From CAYPYI01 sp964415085 (lineage in GTDB: Bacteria > Bacillota > Clostridia > Tissierellales > Tissierellaceae): a stretch of DNA of 12,639 nt. Positions 6,532 to 12,639 of the stretch are shown one piece after another; the stretch's first letter is position 1, and each line of letters opens with the position of its first letter. The position numbers and the translations under genes were made by a program. Below the pieces are notes generated by a model, which worked only from the letters and a program-made list of their open reading frames with translations, was not told where the DNA came from and searched no databases. The stretch is from contig CAYPYI010000037.1 in the NCBI GenBank assembly GCA_964415085.1, forward strand, positions 1 through 12,639, given 5' to 3'.

Positions 6532-6861
6532 TTATACAATTTGATCATTATTATAAATCCCATAACAATATTTAATATATTGACTTCTATTTTTATCAAA
6601 TTCAAATCCTTGCTTTTGAAATTCATCTAATATATATTTATCTATAGCATAATTACCCTTTATATTTTCTAATATTTTATCATTTAAAACAACTGTGTAA
6701 CCATTCATAGATATTACATATTCTTCATCTTTTTTTCTATATTTTACTCCTCCACTTACTTCTTTAAATTCTATACTTAACCATTTACATATTTTCATTA
6801 TTAACTCATCTATTCCTAAACCTTTTACTAAATAACCCCTGATAAATCCTGACGTATTCAA
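6532..6861 (-). CDS. Small protein of unknown function under an S-box-like riboswitch
   Basis: I do not recognise this 109-residue protein. It has no signal peptide, no membrane segment and no clear metal or nucleotide motif. It begins NTSGFIRGYLVKGLGIDEL and continues with alternating charged and hydrophobic segments (CKWLSIEFKEVSGGVKYRKK around residues 24-43, a NGYTVVLND segment, a QKQGFEFDKNRSQYIKY segment). Two Cys are spaced widely (near 24 and 98). Predicted to be a small soluble alpha/beta protein. The start is taken as TTG 6861 because AAAGGAG is 9 nt upstream; an ATG three codons earlier (6870) directly abuts that ribosome site with no spacing. It is the first gene after the riboswitch terminator, so it is the direct regulated target; the metallophosphoesterase 42 bp downstream may be co-regulated by read-through. 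Confidence 0.7.
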   Translation of the reverse strand: MNTSGFIRGYLVKGLGIDELIMKICKWLSIEFKEVSGGVKYRKKDEEYVISMNGYTVVLNDKILENIKGNYAIDKYILDEFQKQGFEFDKNRSQYIKYCYGIYNNDQIV

Positions 6862-6884
6862 ATAAATCATCTCCTTTTTTTTAT

Positions 6885-6914
6885 AAAAAAACTTCTTATC
6901 AAATGATAAGAAGT
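6885..6914 (-). terminator. Riboswitch expression-platform terminator
   Basis: The stem ACTTCTTATC (6914-6905), loop ATTT and GATAAGAAGT (6900-6891) are followed by a run of T. It lies 23-53 bp before the start codon. It would also end any transcript coming from blaR1. Confidence 0.93.
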
Positions 6915-7027
6915 AAGCCTTTTATTTTACACCTCCTTATCGATATTTTAGCGGGACCACCTTACAAATTTGTAGGTTGGTATAGGGTCACTGAGCTAAA
7001 TCTCTACCCTAACTCTTGATAGCTTGG
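6885..7027 (-). promoter_or_regulatory. S-box (SAM-I superfamily)-like riboswitch with divergent junction
   Basis: Read on the minus strand: P1 5' side CUAUC (7022-7018) then AAGAG; P2 lower stem UAGGGU (7011-7006) with ACCCUA (6988-6983); upper stem GAG (7004-7002) with CUC (6995-6993); an AGUGA kink-turn side (6992-6988); P3 from CCAACC to GGUGG with a UACA/UGUA stem; then the P1 3' side GAUAAG (6941-6936). The loop UUUAGC (7000-6995) is exactly complementary to GCUAAA (6952-6947), as in the SAM-I loop-to-J3/4 pseudoknot. The canonical GCAACC/GGUGC pair is here CCAACC/GGUGG, a compensatory change. The junction UCCC before GCUAAA is not canonical and no P4 is seen, as in SAM-I/IV variant riboswitches. 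The GAUAAGGAG strand (6941-6933) can pair 9 of 9 with CUUCUUAUC (6913-6905) of the terminator, so ligand binding should favour termination (off switch). Ligand inferred as S-adenosylmethionine. Confidence 0.78.
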
Positions 7028-7046
7028 TTATTAACTTGTAATTTAC

Positions 7047-7075
7047 AATATATCATATATTTAAATATTAGTCTA
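7047..7075 (-). promoter_or_regulatory. Extended -10 promoter for the riboswitch transcript
   Basis: The sequence TGATATATT gives an extended -10 (TATATT at 7052-7047 with TG at 7055-7054). A partial -35 TAGACT (7075-7070) is 17 bp upstream. Transcription would start near 7040, about 18 nt before P1. The -35 begins only a few bases after the blaR1 stop codon (7080-7078). Confidence 0.65.
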
Positions 7076-7077
7076 AT

Positions 7078-10000
7078 TTAAATAGTATATTTAAATCTTT
7101 CAGTAATACTTATAACTTCTCCATCTTTAATCTCTATAAAGTATGGTATCGTCTGTTTTTCTAATGGTATATCATTTAATTTGTATTCATCTAAATGTTT
7201 TAAAAATTCTGATAAATTTGTAGTTGAATATAATCTATTACTTTCTAAATTCTCTATAAAATATCCTTCTATATCAGTAAAGTTATATATTGTATTTTCT
7301 GTTAATTTCAACTGTAATATATCTTTATTATTAGAGATTATAGTATAACCATTTGGAAATTCACTTTCATCTAATTTTAATTCCTCCACTCTTTTCTTAT
7401 TATCTAACTCTACCACTTCAACCTCTTTAATTAGAAGATTATTTCCATTTATCACAATATTACCTGTTAAAAATTCATTAGGTTCTATTTTAGTTAATCC
7501 ATTATAAAAGTTTATAAAAGTTCTTTTATCTTTAGCTACAGATTCTATACTTTCATTAGATATATTTTTTGAAATATCATTTGCTACAACTCTATTCATA
7601 AATCCTACTATGTTAGATGAATTTTCATCTTTAATACTATATTGGATATAATCAAGATTGTTTATAAGTGAAAATAGTATAAGGGAATTCTTTCTAAATA
7701 TATAATCTGAACTTGATGAAATATATTCTGCAAATACTTGAGAATCTGTTTTTAAATTTATTTGTAATCCTAAAGGTTTGTTTCCTGTAAATAGTTCAAT
7801 ACCATTAACTTCTAATTCTTCAGGAAACTTTAGATTATTTATAATTCCTACAACTTTTGAATTATCTCCTAACAAAGTATTCCTATTATCAAACAACTTA
7901 TCTATATCACCAGATTTTACTTCTTTTTTTGTATTTCTATTACTTTTTGTATTATTTATAAAAAGATCTATTCCTTTTTCCGTATTAATATGTCCATAGA
8001 ACCCAAAATCAGAATTATCTGGTCCACCTATAAAAGAAATATCTTCTGCTATAATTATCTCTTCATTCTTTGATAGTTTTATCAATGAATATTTATCATT
8101 TTTTTTAAGTCTCAAGAATAATATTTCTCCATTTAATAAATCTATTGGTAATAAATCATAGTCAGAACCATTTGTTATCAATCTATTTTCTTGTGTTTCC
8201 AAATCATATTCATATATATTATGTGGCTGTTGATTCCATTGTACATACTGTTTATTATAATCATCTATTTCATTTGGATTAGCCTCTTTTGTAGCTGAAT
8301 AAAAAATTTTATCTCCTGCATAATTAAATGTAGGTGTTTGGCAAGCTAAATTGTCATTATTTATTTTACTTATGCTATATGATTTATCTTTATCAATTCT
8401 AACTAAAGCTATATTTTTATTATAAATCATATCTCTTCCTGCACCTTCAACTATTCCAAATACATCTTTATTTTTACTAATAGCTAAACTATTTTTATAA
8501 GGTAAAGTTTCTAAATTTTCTAATTTCTTATAAGATTTATCTTTGCCATCATAAATACCCATACCAATAATATCGCTGCTTAGAGACCCTGATGCAAATT
8601 TTTCCATTACATATATATATCTTCCATCTATTGATATATCCCAAACTATTGGCCTTGTACCAATTTTGGATTCTATAGTATTCTCATCTTCAATAATTAA
8701 TTTATTATCTATATATTTTTTATTTTGACTATATTTTTTTAAATTAAATTCTACTATTCCATTTTTATACTCTTGATTAAAGTCTGTATTATAATCTCTT
8801 CTAGCATATAGCTTATCAGATTTTGAATATTTTAATCCAGTGTAATAATATTCATCAATATGCTTATTTGTTTTATTTTGTTCTATATCATAAACAAAAA
8901 TGCCTGGCCTTTCTGTAGATCCATACGCTATGGTACTATCACTAATCCAGTCATATGCATTATAATAACTAACAATTTTATTATCAATTTTATTTATTTC
9001 CTCTCTTTCTAAATCATATATATACAAACTATTATCTTTAGTATATGCTATATAATTTCCTTCTGTTGATATTAGTGGATATTCAAATTTATCTCCACTA
9101 TCTATCTTATATTCAAGTCCATCATTTATATAAGAATAATATAAGCCATCTTCCTTTATATATACTGCTAGAGAGTCATTTGAATTATTTTTTTCATTAG
9201 TAAAACTACAACCTATAAATAAGCCTGATATTAAAATTAATATACCTACAAATATTGAAATATATTTTTTCTTAGGCTGCATTTTAGTTGAATATATCAT
9301 ATTTTCTAATCTATTTTTAAATTCTAATCCGCTATTACTCATTGATGTTGTTAACCTTGTTTTTCTATTAATGGAATTATCTATCAGACTTAAAATGGTA
9401 TCCGCATAGCTTTTTCTTTTATTAATAGTCATATTAACAACTACTTTTTCATCAATTGAGTACTCACAATACTTATCTAGATCCCTTATTATTAAGTATA
9501 TAAATGGATTAAACCAGTGTATTGATCTAATTATTAAGGCTATAAATTTAACTAATATGTCATTTCTTTTATAATGATTTAATTCATGTAAAAAAATCAT
9601 TTCTAATCTATCTCTATCTATTTTTATAGTTGGTATTATAATTGTAGGGTTGATTAAGCCTACAAGCATAGGAGAGTCTATATCCATAGTTTCTATTAAC
9701 CTAATATGCTTATTTATTTTTAAAGTTTCTTTGCACATATCAAATATATTATTAATATCACTATCTTTAATTATATTTTGATAACTATAAATTTGATTTC
9801 TAAATTTTAAGTACACTATAAAATTTGCAATTAATGTTACTATGAGTCCAAATCTCCAAATATTTTTAATTAATCCTTTATTACTTGAGCTTTGTTTTTC
9901 TTTTTGTATTTCCTTATATTTTTTATTAGTCTCATCTTTATTATTTTCAATATTATTATATTCTTTATTTTTACTATTAGTCGTTGTATTTTTTATGTTC

Positions 10001-10263
10001 TCTTGTTTTTCTAATGTATTATTTACAACTTTATTATTTTCATTAACTTCTATATCTTTAAATATTTCGTTATCTTTGAAATTTAATATTTCTATACCTT
10101 CTATTTTTATAATATTACTATATGGAATTATAAAGGAAATTAAAATAACTAATAACATATAGTAGTGCCATGATGAATTGAAATATTTTTTTGTAATTGG
10201 TTTAAATATTGACAATATTAAATATATAATACTGCCTATTATGCTCATGTATATAACTTGCAT
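7078..10263 (-). CDS. BlaR1-like M56 metallopeptidase sensor with propeller-like and DUF4825-like extracellular domains
   Basis: The protein has 1061 residues. Membrane segments are near 6-20, 33-48, 134-152 and 333-351, the usual BlaR1/MecR1 arrangement; an Asn/Lys-rich stretch (75-128) lies between the second and third. The M56 zinc peptidase domain has the block DSPMLVGLINPTIIIP (196-211), HELNH (226-230, the HExxH motif) and the ...CEYSIDEKVV segment (266-275) with the downstream acidic ligand. From ~360 to ~770 come repeated units of the type NYIAYTKDNSLYIYDLE, suggesting a TolB/WD40-like beta-propeller. Residues ~795-880 (LLGDNSKVVGIINNLKFPEE...GIELFTG) resemble DUF4825. No penicillin-binding transpeptidase domain with an SxxK context is evident, so a ligand other than beta-lactam is inferred. 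Start ATG 10263 follows blaI by 1 bp with AGGGGGT upstream. It would cleave or inactivate the BlaI-like repressor when its ligand binds. Confidence 0.88.
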   Translation of the reverse strand: MQVIYMSIIGSIIYLILSIFKPITKKYFNSSWHYYMLLVILISFIIPYSNIIKIEGIEILNFKDNEIFKDIEVNENNKVVNNTLEKQENIKNTTTNSKNKEYNNIENNKDETNKKYKEIQKEKQSSSNKGLIKNIWRFGLIVTLIANFIVYLKFRNQIYSYQNIIKDSDINNIFDMCKETLKINKHIRLIETMDIDSPMLVGLINPTIIIPTIKIDRDRLEMIFLHELNHYKRNDILVKFIALIIRSIHWFNPFIYLIIRDLDKYCEYSIDEKVVVNMTINKRKSYADTILSLIDNSINRKTRLTTSMSNSGLEFKNRLENMIYSTKMQPKKKYISIFVGILILISGLFIGCSFTNEKNNSNDSLAVYIKEDGLYYSYINDGLEYKIDSGDKFEYPLISTEGNYIAYTKDNSLYIYDLEREEINKIDNKIVSYYNAYDWISDSTIAYGSTERPGIFVYDIEQNKTNKHIDEYYYTGLKYSKSDKLYARRDYNTDFNQEYKNGIVEFNLKKYSQNKKYIDNKLIIEDENTIESKIGTRPIVWDISIDGRYIYVMEKFASGSLSSDIIGMGIYDGKDKSYKKLENLETLPYKNSLAISKNKDVFGIVEGAGRDMIYNKNIALVRIDKDKSYSISKINNDNLACQTPTFNYAGDKIFYSATKEANPNEIDDYNKQYVQWNQQPHNIYEYDLETQENRLITNGSDYDLLPIDLLNGEILFLRLKKNDKYSLIKLSKNEEIIIAEDISFIGGPDNSDFGFYGHINTEKGIDLFINNTKSNRNTKKEVKSGDIDKLFDNRNTLLGDNSKVVGIINNLKFPEELEVNGIELFTGNKPLGLQINLKTDSQVFAEYISSSSDYIFRKNSLILFSLINNLDYIQYSIKDENSSNIVGFMNRVVANDISKNISNESIESVAKDKRTFINFYNGLTKIEPNEFLTGNIVINGNNLLIKEVEVVELDNKKRVEELKLDESEFPNGYTIISNNKDILQLKLTENTIYNFTDIEGYFIENLESNRLYSTTNLSEFLKHLDEYKLNDIPLEKQTIPYFIEIKDGEVISITERFKYTI

Positions 10264-10264
10264 A

Positions 10265-10633
10265 CTATAACCCCCTAATCCATGATCTCAACTCATCTAA
10301 TTCTTCTTTTTCTATTTTTTCATTATTATATAATGACGCAACTAATGATTTTACACTACCACCATACATGTCTTCTATAAAATCATCTGCTTGATATGAT
10401 TTATATTCATCCTTGCTTAATCTTGCTGAGTAATAATTATTTCTTTTTTCCTTTCTTACTTTTAGCACATTTTTATCAACTAACCTATTAGCTAATGTCA
10501 GTACTGTTGTATGTTTCCACTCATTATTTTTATCTAATTTACTCATTATATCTTTTGCAGATAATTCTTTCTCATATTCCCAGATAATTTTCATAATTTC
10601 ATATTCTGCATCTGAAATTTTTGCTATTTCCAT
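10265..10633 (-). CDS. BlaI/MecI family transcriptional repressor
   Basis: This is a 122-residue winged-helix repressor of the penicillinase-repressor family. The DNA-binding half (residues 1-75) shows the family pattern: ISDAEYEIMKIIWE at 6-19, ELSAKDIMSKL, then KHTTVLTLANRLVDKNVL with the recognition helix, and VRKEKRNNYYSARLSKDEY as the wing. The C-terminal half (80-122) is the dimerisation region where the partner peptidase causes cleavage in staphylococcal homologues. Start ATG 10633 has AGGAGATGA upstream. The stop is separated from the sensor gene by one base, so the two are translated together. Two operators lie on its promoter, indicating autoregulation. No beta-lactamase gene is in the window, so the regulated target beyond the pair itself is unknown. 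Confidence 0.93.
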   Translation of the reverse strand: MEIAKISDAEYEIMKIIWEYEKELSAKDIMSKLDKNNEWKHTTVLTLANRLVDKNVLKVRKEKRNNYYSARLSKDEYKSYQADDFIEDMYGGSVKSLVASLYNNEKIEKEELDELRSWIRGL

Positions 10634-10651
10634 TATATCATCTCCTATATT

Positions 10652-10664
10652 CTACATGATGTAG
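10652..10664. promoter_or_regulatory. BlaI-type operator, promoter-distal
   Basis: The sequence CTACATGATGTAG is a perfect dyad with TACA/TGTA half-sites, the known BlaI/MecI recognition element. It lies in the 5' untranslated region, 19 bp before the start codon of blaI and overlapping the approach to its ribosome site. Confidence 0.82.
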
Positions 10665-10680
10665 TACTAATATTGTTTTC

Positions 10681-10709
10681 ATTTTACACGATGTAGAATA
10701 TAAAGTCAA
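10681..10709 (-). promoter_or_regulatory. Promoter of blaI-blaR1
   Basis: The -35 TTGACT (10709-10704), a 17-bp spacer and the -10 TAAAAT (10686-10681) preceded by TG give a strong sigma-A promoter. The second BlaI-type operator fills most of the spacer, so repressor binding would exclude RNA polymerase. Confidence 0.82.
10684..10696. promoter_or_regulatory. BlaI-type operator, within the promoter spacer
   Basis: TTACACGATGTAG (plus strand) repeats the TACA/TGTA pattern with one imperfect position. Its centre is 32 bp from the centre of the first operator, about three helical turns, so two repressor dimers would lie on the same DNA face. Confidence 0.8.
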
Positions 10710-10712
10710 ATA

Positions 10713-10745
10713 AATAGTCATCAAGATATAAACTTGATGACTATT
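10713..10745 (-). terminator. Terminator after exodeoxyribonuclease III
   Basis: The transcript has AATAGTCATCAAG, a 7-nt loop and CTTGATGACTATT, a 13-bp perfect stem, followed by a T-rich stretch (TATTTATTT). It lies 15 bp after the stop codon and ends only 3 bp before the -35 of the blaI promoter. Confidence 0.82.
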
Positions 10746-10760
10746 CTAATATAAATAAAT

Positions 10761-11588
10761 CTATATTTCAATTTCTAATAATATTGGTGTATGATCTTGT
10801 CTTGGCCCTGAATCTACCATTTCAGATTTAATAACTCTATCAGCTATTCTTTCGCTTACTAACCAATAATCTATTCTCCATCCTGAGTTATTAATCTTAC
10901 TTGTCTTAGCACGTTGTGCCCACCAAGTATAAACACCTTCAACATCACCATGTATATGTCTAAAAGTATCAACAAAACCACGGTTTAATAAATTAGTAAA
11001 ACCTTCACGTTCTTCTATAGTAAATCCTGCTGAATTTCTATTACTATTAGGATTAGCAAGGTCAATCTCTTTATGTGCTACATTATAATCTCCTGTAGCT
11101 ATTACATATTTTTCTTTATCTAAACTTTCCAAATATTCTGCATATTTCTCATCCCATAACTGACGATCTTCTAAACGCTTTAATCCATCTCCTGCATTTG
11201 GAGTATAAACTTGAGTTAAATAGAAATCATCAAACTCTAAAGTAATTATTCTTCCTTCTGAATCCATAGTACATGGAGCACCTATTTTAGGAAAAGTTGC
11301 TATTGGTTTAAGATGATTCTTATATAAAAACATAGTTCCTGCGTAACCTTTTCTAGCAGGTTCAACTGAACTATTCCATACTATTTCATAGTTAGGAAAA
11401 AATTCTTGTAAAATACTTAGATGTTTTTTTGTAGGTCCCTTACTTGATAACTTGGTTTCTTGTAATGCGATAACATCTGCATCATAATCTATAATTGTTT
11501 TTATGACCTCTCTTGATAATATTGCACGAGCTGAATCTGCAGTTAGTGCCGCATTTAATGAGTCAATATTCCATGAAATAAACTTCAT
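10761..11588 (-). CDS. xth: Exodeoxyribonuclease III (Xth/ExoA type AP endonuclease)
   Basis: This is a base-excision repair enzyme that cuts 5' to abasic sites and degrades DNA 3' to 5'. It is 275 residues long. The exonuclease III/APE1 catalytic residues are visible: Asn7 in SWNIDS, Glu44 in LQETK, Tyr128 in QVYTPN, Asp167 and Asn169 in TGDYNVAH, Asp240 in GWRIDYWLVS, and Asp265-His266 in RQDHTPIL. The GYAG segment near residue 81 is also conserved. Start ATG 11588 has AAGGAGG 6 nt upstream. The gene is a single unit with an extended -10 promoter and a hairpin terminator. It shows no sign of unusual composition. The B. subtilis orthologue is called exoA; xth is used here as the general symbol. 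Confidence 0.95.
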   Translation of the reverse strand: MKFISWNIDSLNAALTADSARAILSREVIKTIIDYDADVIALQETKLSSKGPTKKHLSILQEFFPNYEIVWNSSVEPARKGYAGTMFLYKNHLKPIATFPKIGAPCTMDSEGRIITLEFDDFYLTQVYTPNAGDGLKRLEDRQLWDEKYAEYLESLDKEKYVIATGDYNVAHKEIDLANPNSNRNSAGFTIEEREGFTNLLNRGFVDTFRHIHGDVEGVYTWWAQRAKTSKINNSGWRIDYWLVSERIADRVIKSEMVDSGPRQDHTPILLEIEI

Positions 11589-11627
11589 TATTTTCCTCCT
11601 TCATTTATATAAATATATTTAATATTT

Positions 11628-11659
11628 ATTATATCATATTAAATACTAACATTTTTCAA
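11628..11659 (-). promoter_or_regulatory. Promoter of exodeoxyribonuclease III
   Basis: A perfect extended -10, TGATATAAT (TATAAT at 11633-11628), lies 39 bp upstream of the start codon. A TTGAAA (11659-11654) is 20 bp from it, longer than the ideal spacing, which the TG motif can compensate. Confidence 0.72.
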
Positions 11660-11708
11660 GAGGTAAATCTAGTTTTAGCTCTATACTTATATTAATTTTA
11701 ATATTGTT

Positions 11709-11740
11709 CTGATATATTTATTGTATTAATAATATATCAG
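11709..11740. repeat. Inverted repeat downstream of the small coding remnant
   Basis: CTGATATATT (11709-11718) and AATATATCAG (11731-11740) form a 10-bp perfect AT-rich stem with a 12-nt loop. It has no proper U-run on the minus strand, so it is not a classical terminator; it may be a weak one. Confidence 0.5.
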
Positions 11741-11877
11741 TACAATATTTATTATCATCTACCCATAATTTAACTCTAACATTTTCTAAATCATCCAATA
11801 TCCTAGTAGACTCATCCAAGTTAATTTTTTATATTTAATAAAACTTTTTTGTATATTGCCATTTCGTGTATATTCAT
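11718..11877 (-). pseudogene. Possible frameshifted small gene (about 53 residues if repaired)
   Basis: From ATG 11877 the frame reads MNIHEMAIYKKVLLNIKN and stops at 11823-11821. Directly after a run of six A (11830-11825 in the transcript sense), another frame reads INLDESTRILDDLENVRVK and LWVDDNKYCTDILLIQ, stopping at 11720-11718. The second part has protein-like composition and normal codon use for this genome. Removing one A from the run joins both parts into one 53-residue frame. The ribosome site upstream (TAGGA) is weak, and I recognise no family. It could be a decayed gene, a sequencing error in the homopolymer, or chance; the evidence is modest. Confidence 0.35.
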
Positions 11878-11911
11878 TCTGGATTATCCTACTAAAATAA
11901 TTAGTATTTCT

Positions 11912-12604
11912 TCAAATATTAAAATCTATTTCTTTATTATAGTTAATTTTATCTTCTTCGGACAATGTATAAGTGTTAATATAACAATCTTTTATTGATA
12001 TGCATAAAGCATCTACATTATAGCTATTTGAATCTAAAGCTTCCAGTTCTTCTAATCCTATTGATAAATTTCTTTTAGGCAACATGTTAGGCTGTAATAT
12101 CCATAAAGCAAATATAAACATTAATCCAAAAATAACCATAAAAAATAACGTTGCAATATTATACTCTAATCTCATATCAAATGGTTTTAGTAATTTAAAA
12201 TATAATATTGATCCAATTAATCCACCTAATAAATTTAATATTATATCTGCCAAGTCTGTAACTCCTAATCTAAATATATATTGTAATAACTCAATGAATA
12301 TACTAATCACAAAACATAAAATAATTGTACTCCTTAAGTTAAGCTTATTTATTAAGATGGGCAATAATATAGCCATTGGAATAAATGCTATTATATTTCC
12401 TGCGATATTTTTTAATAGAATATCTATAGAAATTGTTTTATCTAATATTAATAAAAAAGGATTTAGATTAATTAATCTAAATTCATTTGTAAACCCATTT
12501 TTAAATATTATTATTTTTATAAAGAAGAATATATATATTAACATTATTATATATATAATAAAATCTACAGTATTTAATATATTTTTTTTACAATTATTAT
12601 TCAT
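11912..12604 (-). CDS. VanZ-family membrane protein
   Basis: The protein has 230 residues. Five hydrophobic segments are visible (roughly 13-33, 66-86, 92-111, 121-138 and 149-171). The VanZ-like signature is present: N-x2-GN-x2-AFIP-x-AILLP in the second segment and ELLQYIFRLGVTDLADIILNLLGG spanning residues ~105-128, whose acidic and arginine residues are typical of the family. VanZ proteins confer low-level teicoplanin resistance in enterococci, but most relatives have no demonstrated role and no vancomycin genes are nearby. A soluble tail of about 60 residues (from ~172 to the end, rich in Asp, Glu and Asn) follows the last membrane segment. Start ATG 12604 has AGGGAGC upstream. Any promoter lies at or beyond the window edge. 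Confidence 0.87.
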   Translation of the reverse strand: MNNNCKKNILNTVDFIIYIIMLIYIFFFIKIIIFKNGFTNEFRLINLNPFLLILDKTISIDILLKNIAGNIIAFIPMAILLPILINKLNLRSTIILCFVISIFIELLQYIFRLGVTDLADIILNLLGGLIGSILYFKLLKPFDMRLEYNIATLFFMVIFGLMFIFALWILQPNMLPKRNLSIGLEELEALDSNSYNVDALCISIKDCYINTYTLSEEDKINYNKEIDFNI

Positions 12605-12639
12605 ATAAAGCTCCCTATATACTTATATTCATACTTTAA

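Larger units (their letters stand above)
11589..11911. other. Intergenic region between xth and the VanZ-like gene
   Basis: This AT-rich stretch holds the xth promoter (11628-11659), the imperfectly open small coding remnant described separately (11718-11877) and an inverted repeat (11709-11740). Nothing else is recognisable, and the VanZ-like gene has no clear terminator here. Confidence 0.6.

Noticed and set aside
6918..6941. Ribosome-site-like AAGGAGGTG inside the riboswitch leader, suggesting a leader peptide
   Set aside because: The GTG is followed at once by a TAA stop and no other start codon is suitably placed; the sequence is explained as the antiterminator strand.
6940..6965. AAGGTGGTCCCGC, resembling a T-box core
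   Set aside because: It does not continue into the T-box consensus and has no Stem I landmarks upstream; the surrounding helices and pseudoknot fit the S-box fold better.
9842..10162. Plus-strand hydrophobic open frame opposite the sensor gene
   Set aside because: It is the complement of the Asn/Lys-rich linker and membrane segments of the BlaR1-like gene; Leu/Ser/Phe-rich shadow with no ribosome site.
11912..12604. VanZ-like gene as evidence of a glycopeptide resistance cluster
   Set aside because: No vanA/B/H/X/R/S-like genes are present and VanZ-family proteins are widespread in Firmicutes.
12084..12608. Long plus-strand open frame opposite the VanZ-like gene
   Set aside because: It mirrors the minus-strand gene, whose family motifs, ribosome site and membrane segments are clear; the plus frame is low-complexity Ile/Asn sequence without a ribosome site.
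1..12639. CRISPR arrays, tRNA/rRNA genes, insertion sequences or phage genes
   Set aside because: No regularly spaced repeats, cloverleaf sequences, transposase motifs or phage modules were seen on either strand.

Overview
The window is very AT-rich and every supported gene lies on the minus strand, so transcription runs from high to low coordinates. Strong Shine-Dalgarno sequences, sigma-A type promoters, a T-box leader, a CtsR box, a BlaI/BlaR1-type pair and a metNIQ transporter together suggest a low-GC Firmicute, most likely a clostridial one (Clostridia or Peptostreptococcaceae). No species can be named from the sequence alone.

Read in the direction of transcription, the layout is as follows. 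A VanZ-family membrane protein (12604-11912) is followed by a short gap with a possibly frameshifted small coding remnant. Exodeoxyribonuclease III (11588-10761) has its own promoter and a hairpin terminator. Next is an autoregulated blaI-blaR1-like pair (10633-7078). Two TACA/TGTA operators sit on its promoter. The sensor is a very large M56 protein with a predicted propeller region and a DUF4825-like region, where a penicillin-binding domain would be in classical BlaR1. The following intergenic region (about 7075-6885) holds a promoter and an S-box-like riboswitch with an intrinsic terminator, in front of a small gene of unknown function (6861-6532). A membrane-anchored metallophosphoesterase and a YdaT/DUF2188-like small protein follow and end at a 40-bp perfect palindrome. 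Then come a cyclase/arylformamidase-family gene and a tyrosine phosphatase-like gene, closely coupled. Next is a small heat shock protein under a CtsR-type operator, with a strong terminator.

The last transcription unit is a methionine T-box (AUG specifier) controlling metN-metI-metQ and an M20 amidohydrolase. The amidohydrolase frame leaves the family after about 80 residues and runs into an unrelated hydrophobic sequence up to the window edge. This is either a rearrangement or an assembly join.

Methionine supply links two parts of the window: the metNIQ operon is controlled by uncharged tRNA-Met through the T-box, and the S-box-like element would be expected to sense S-adenosylmethionine. 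The most interesting item is that S-box-like element. Its helices, loop-to-junction pseudoknot and terminator/antiterminator exchange can all be traced by hand. It has a non-canonical junction and controls an unrecognised 109-residue protein instead of a methionine gene.
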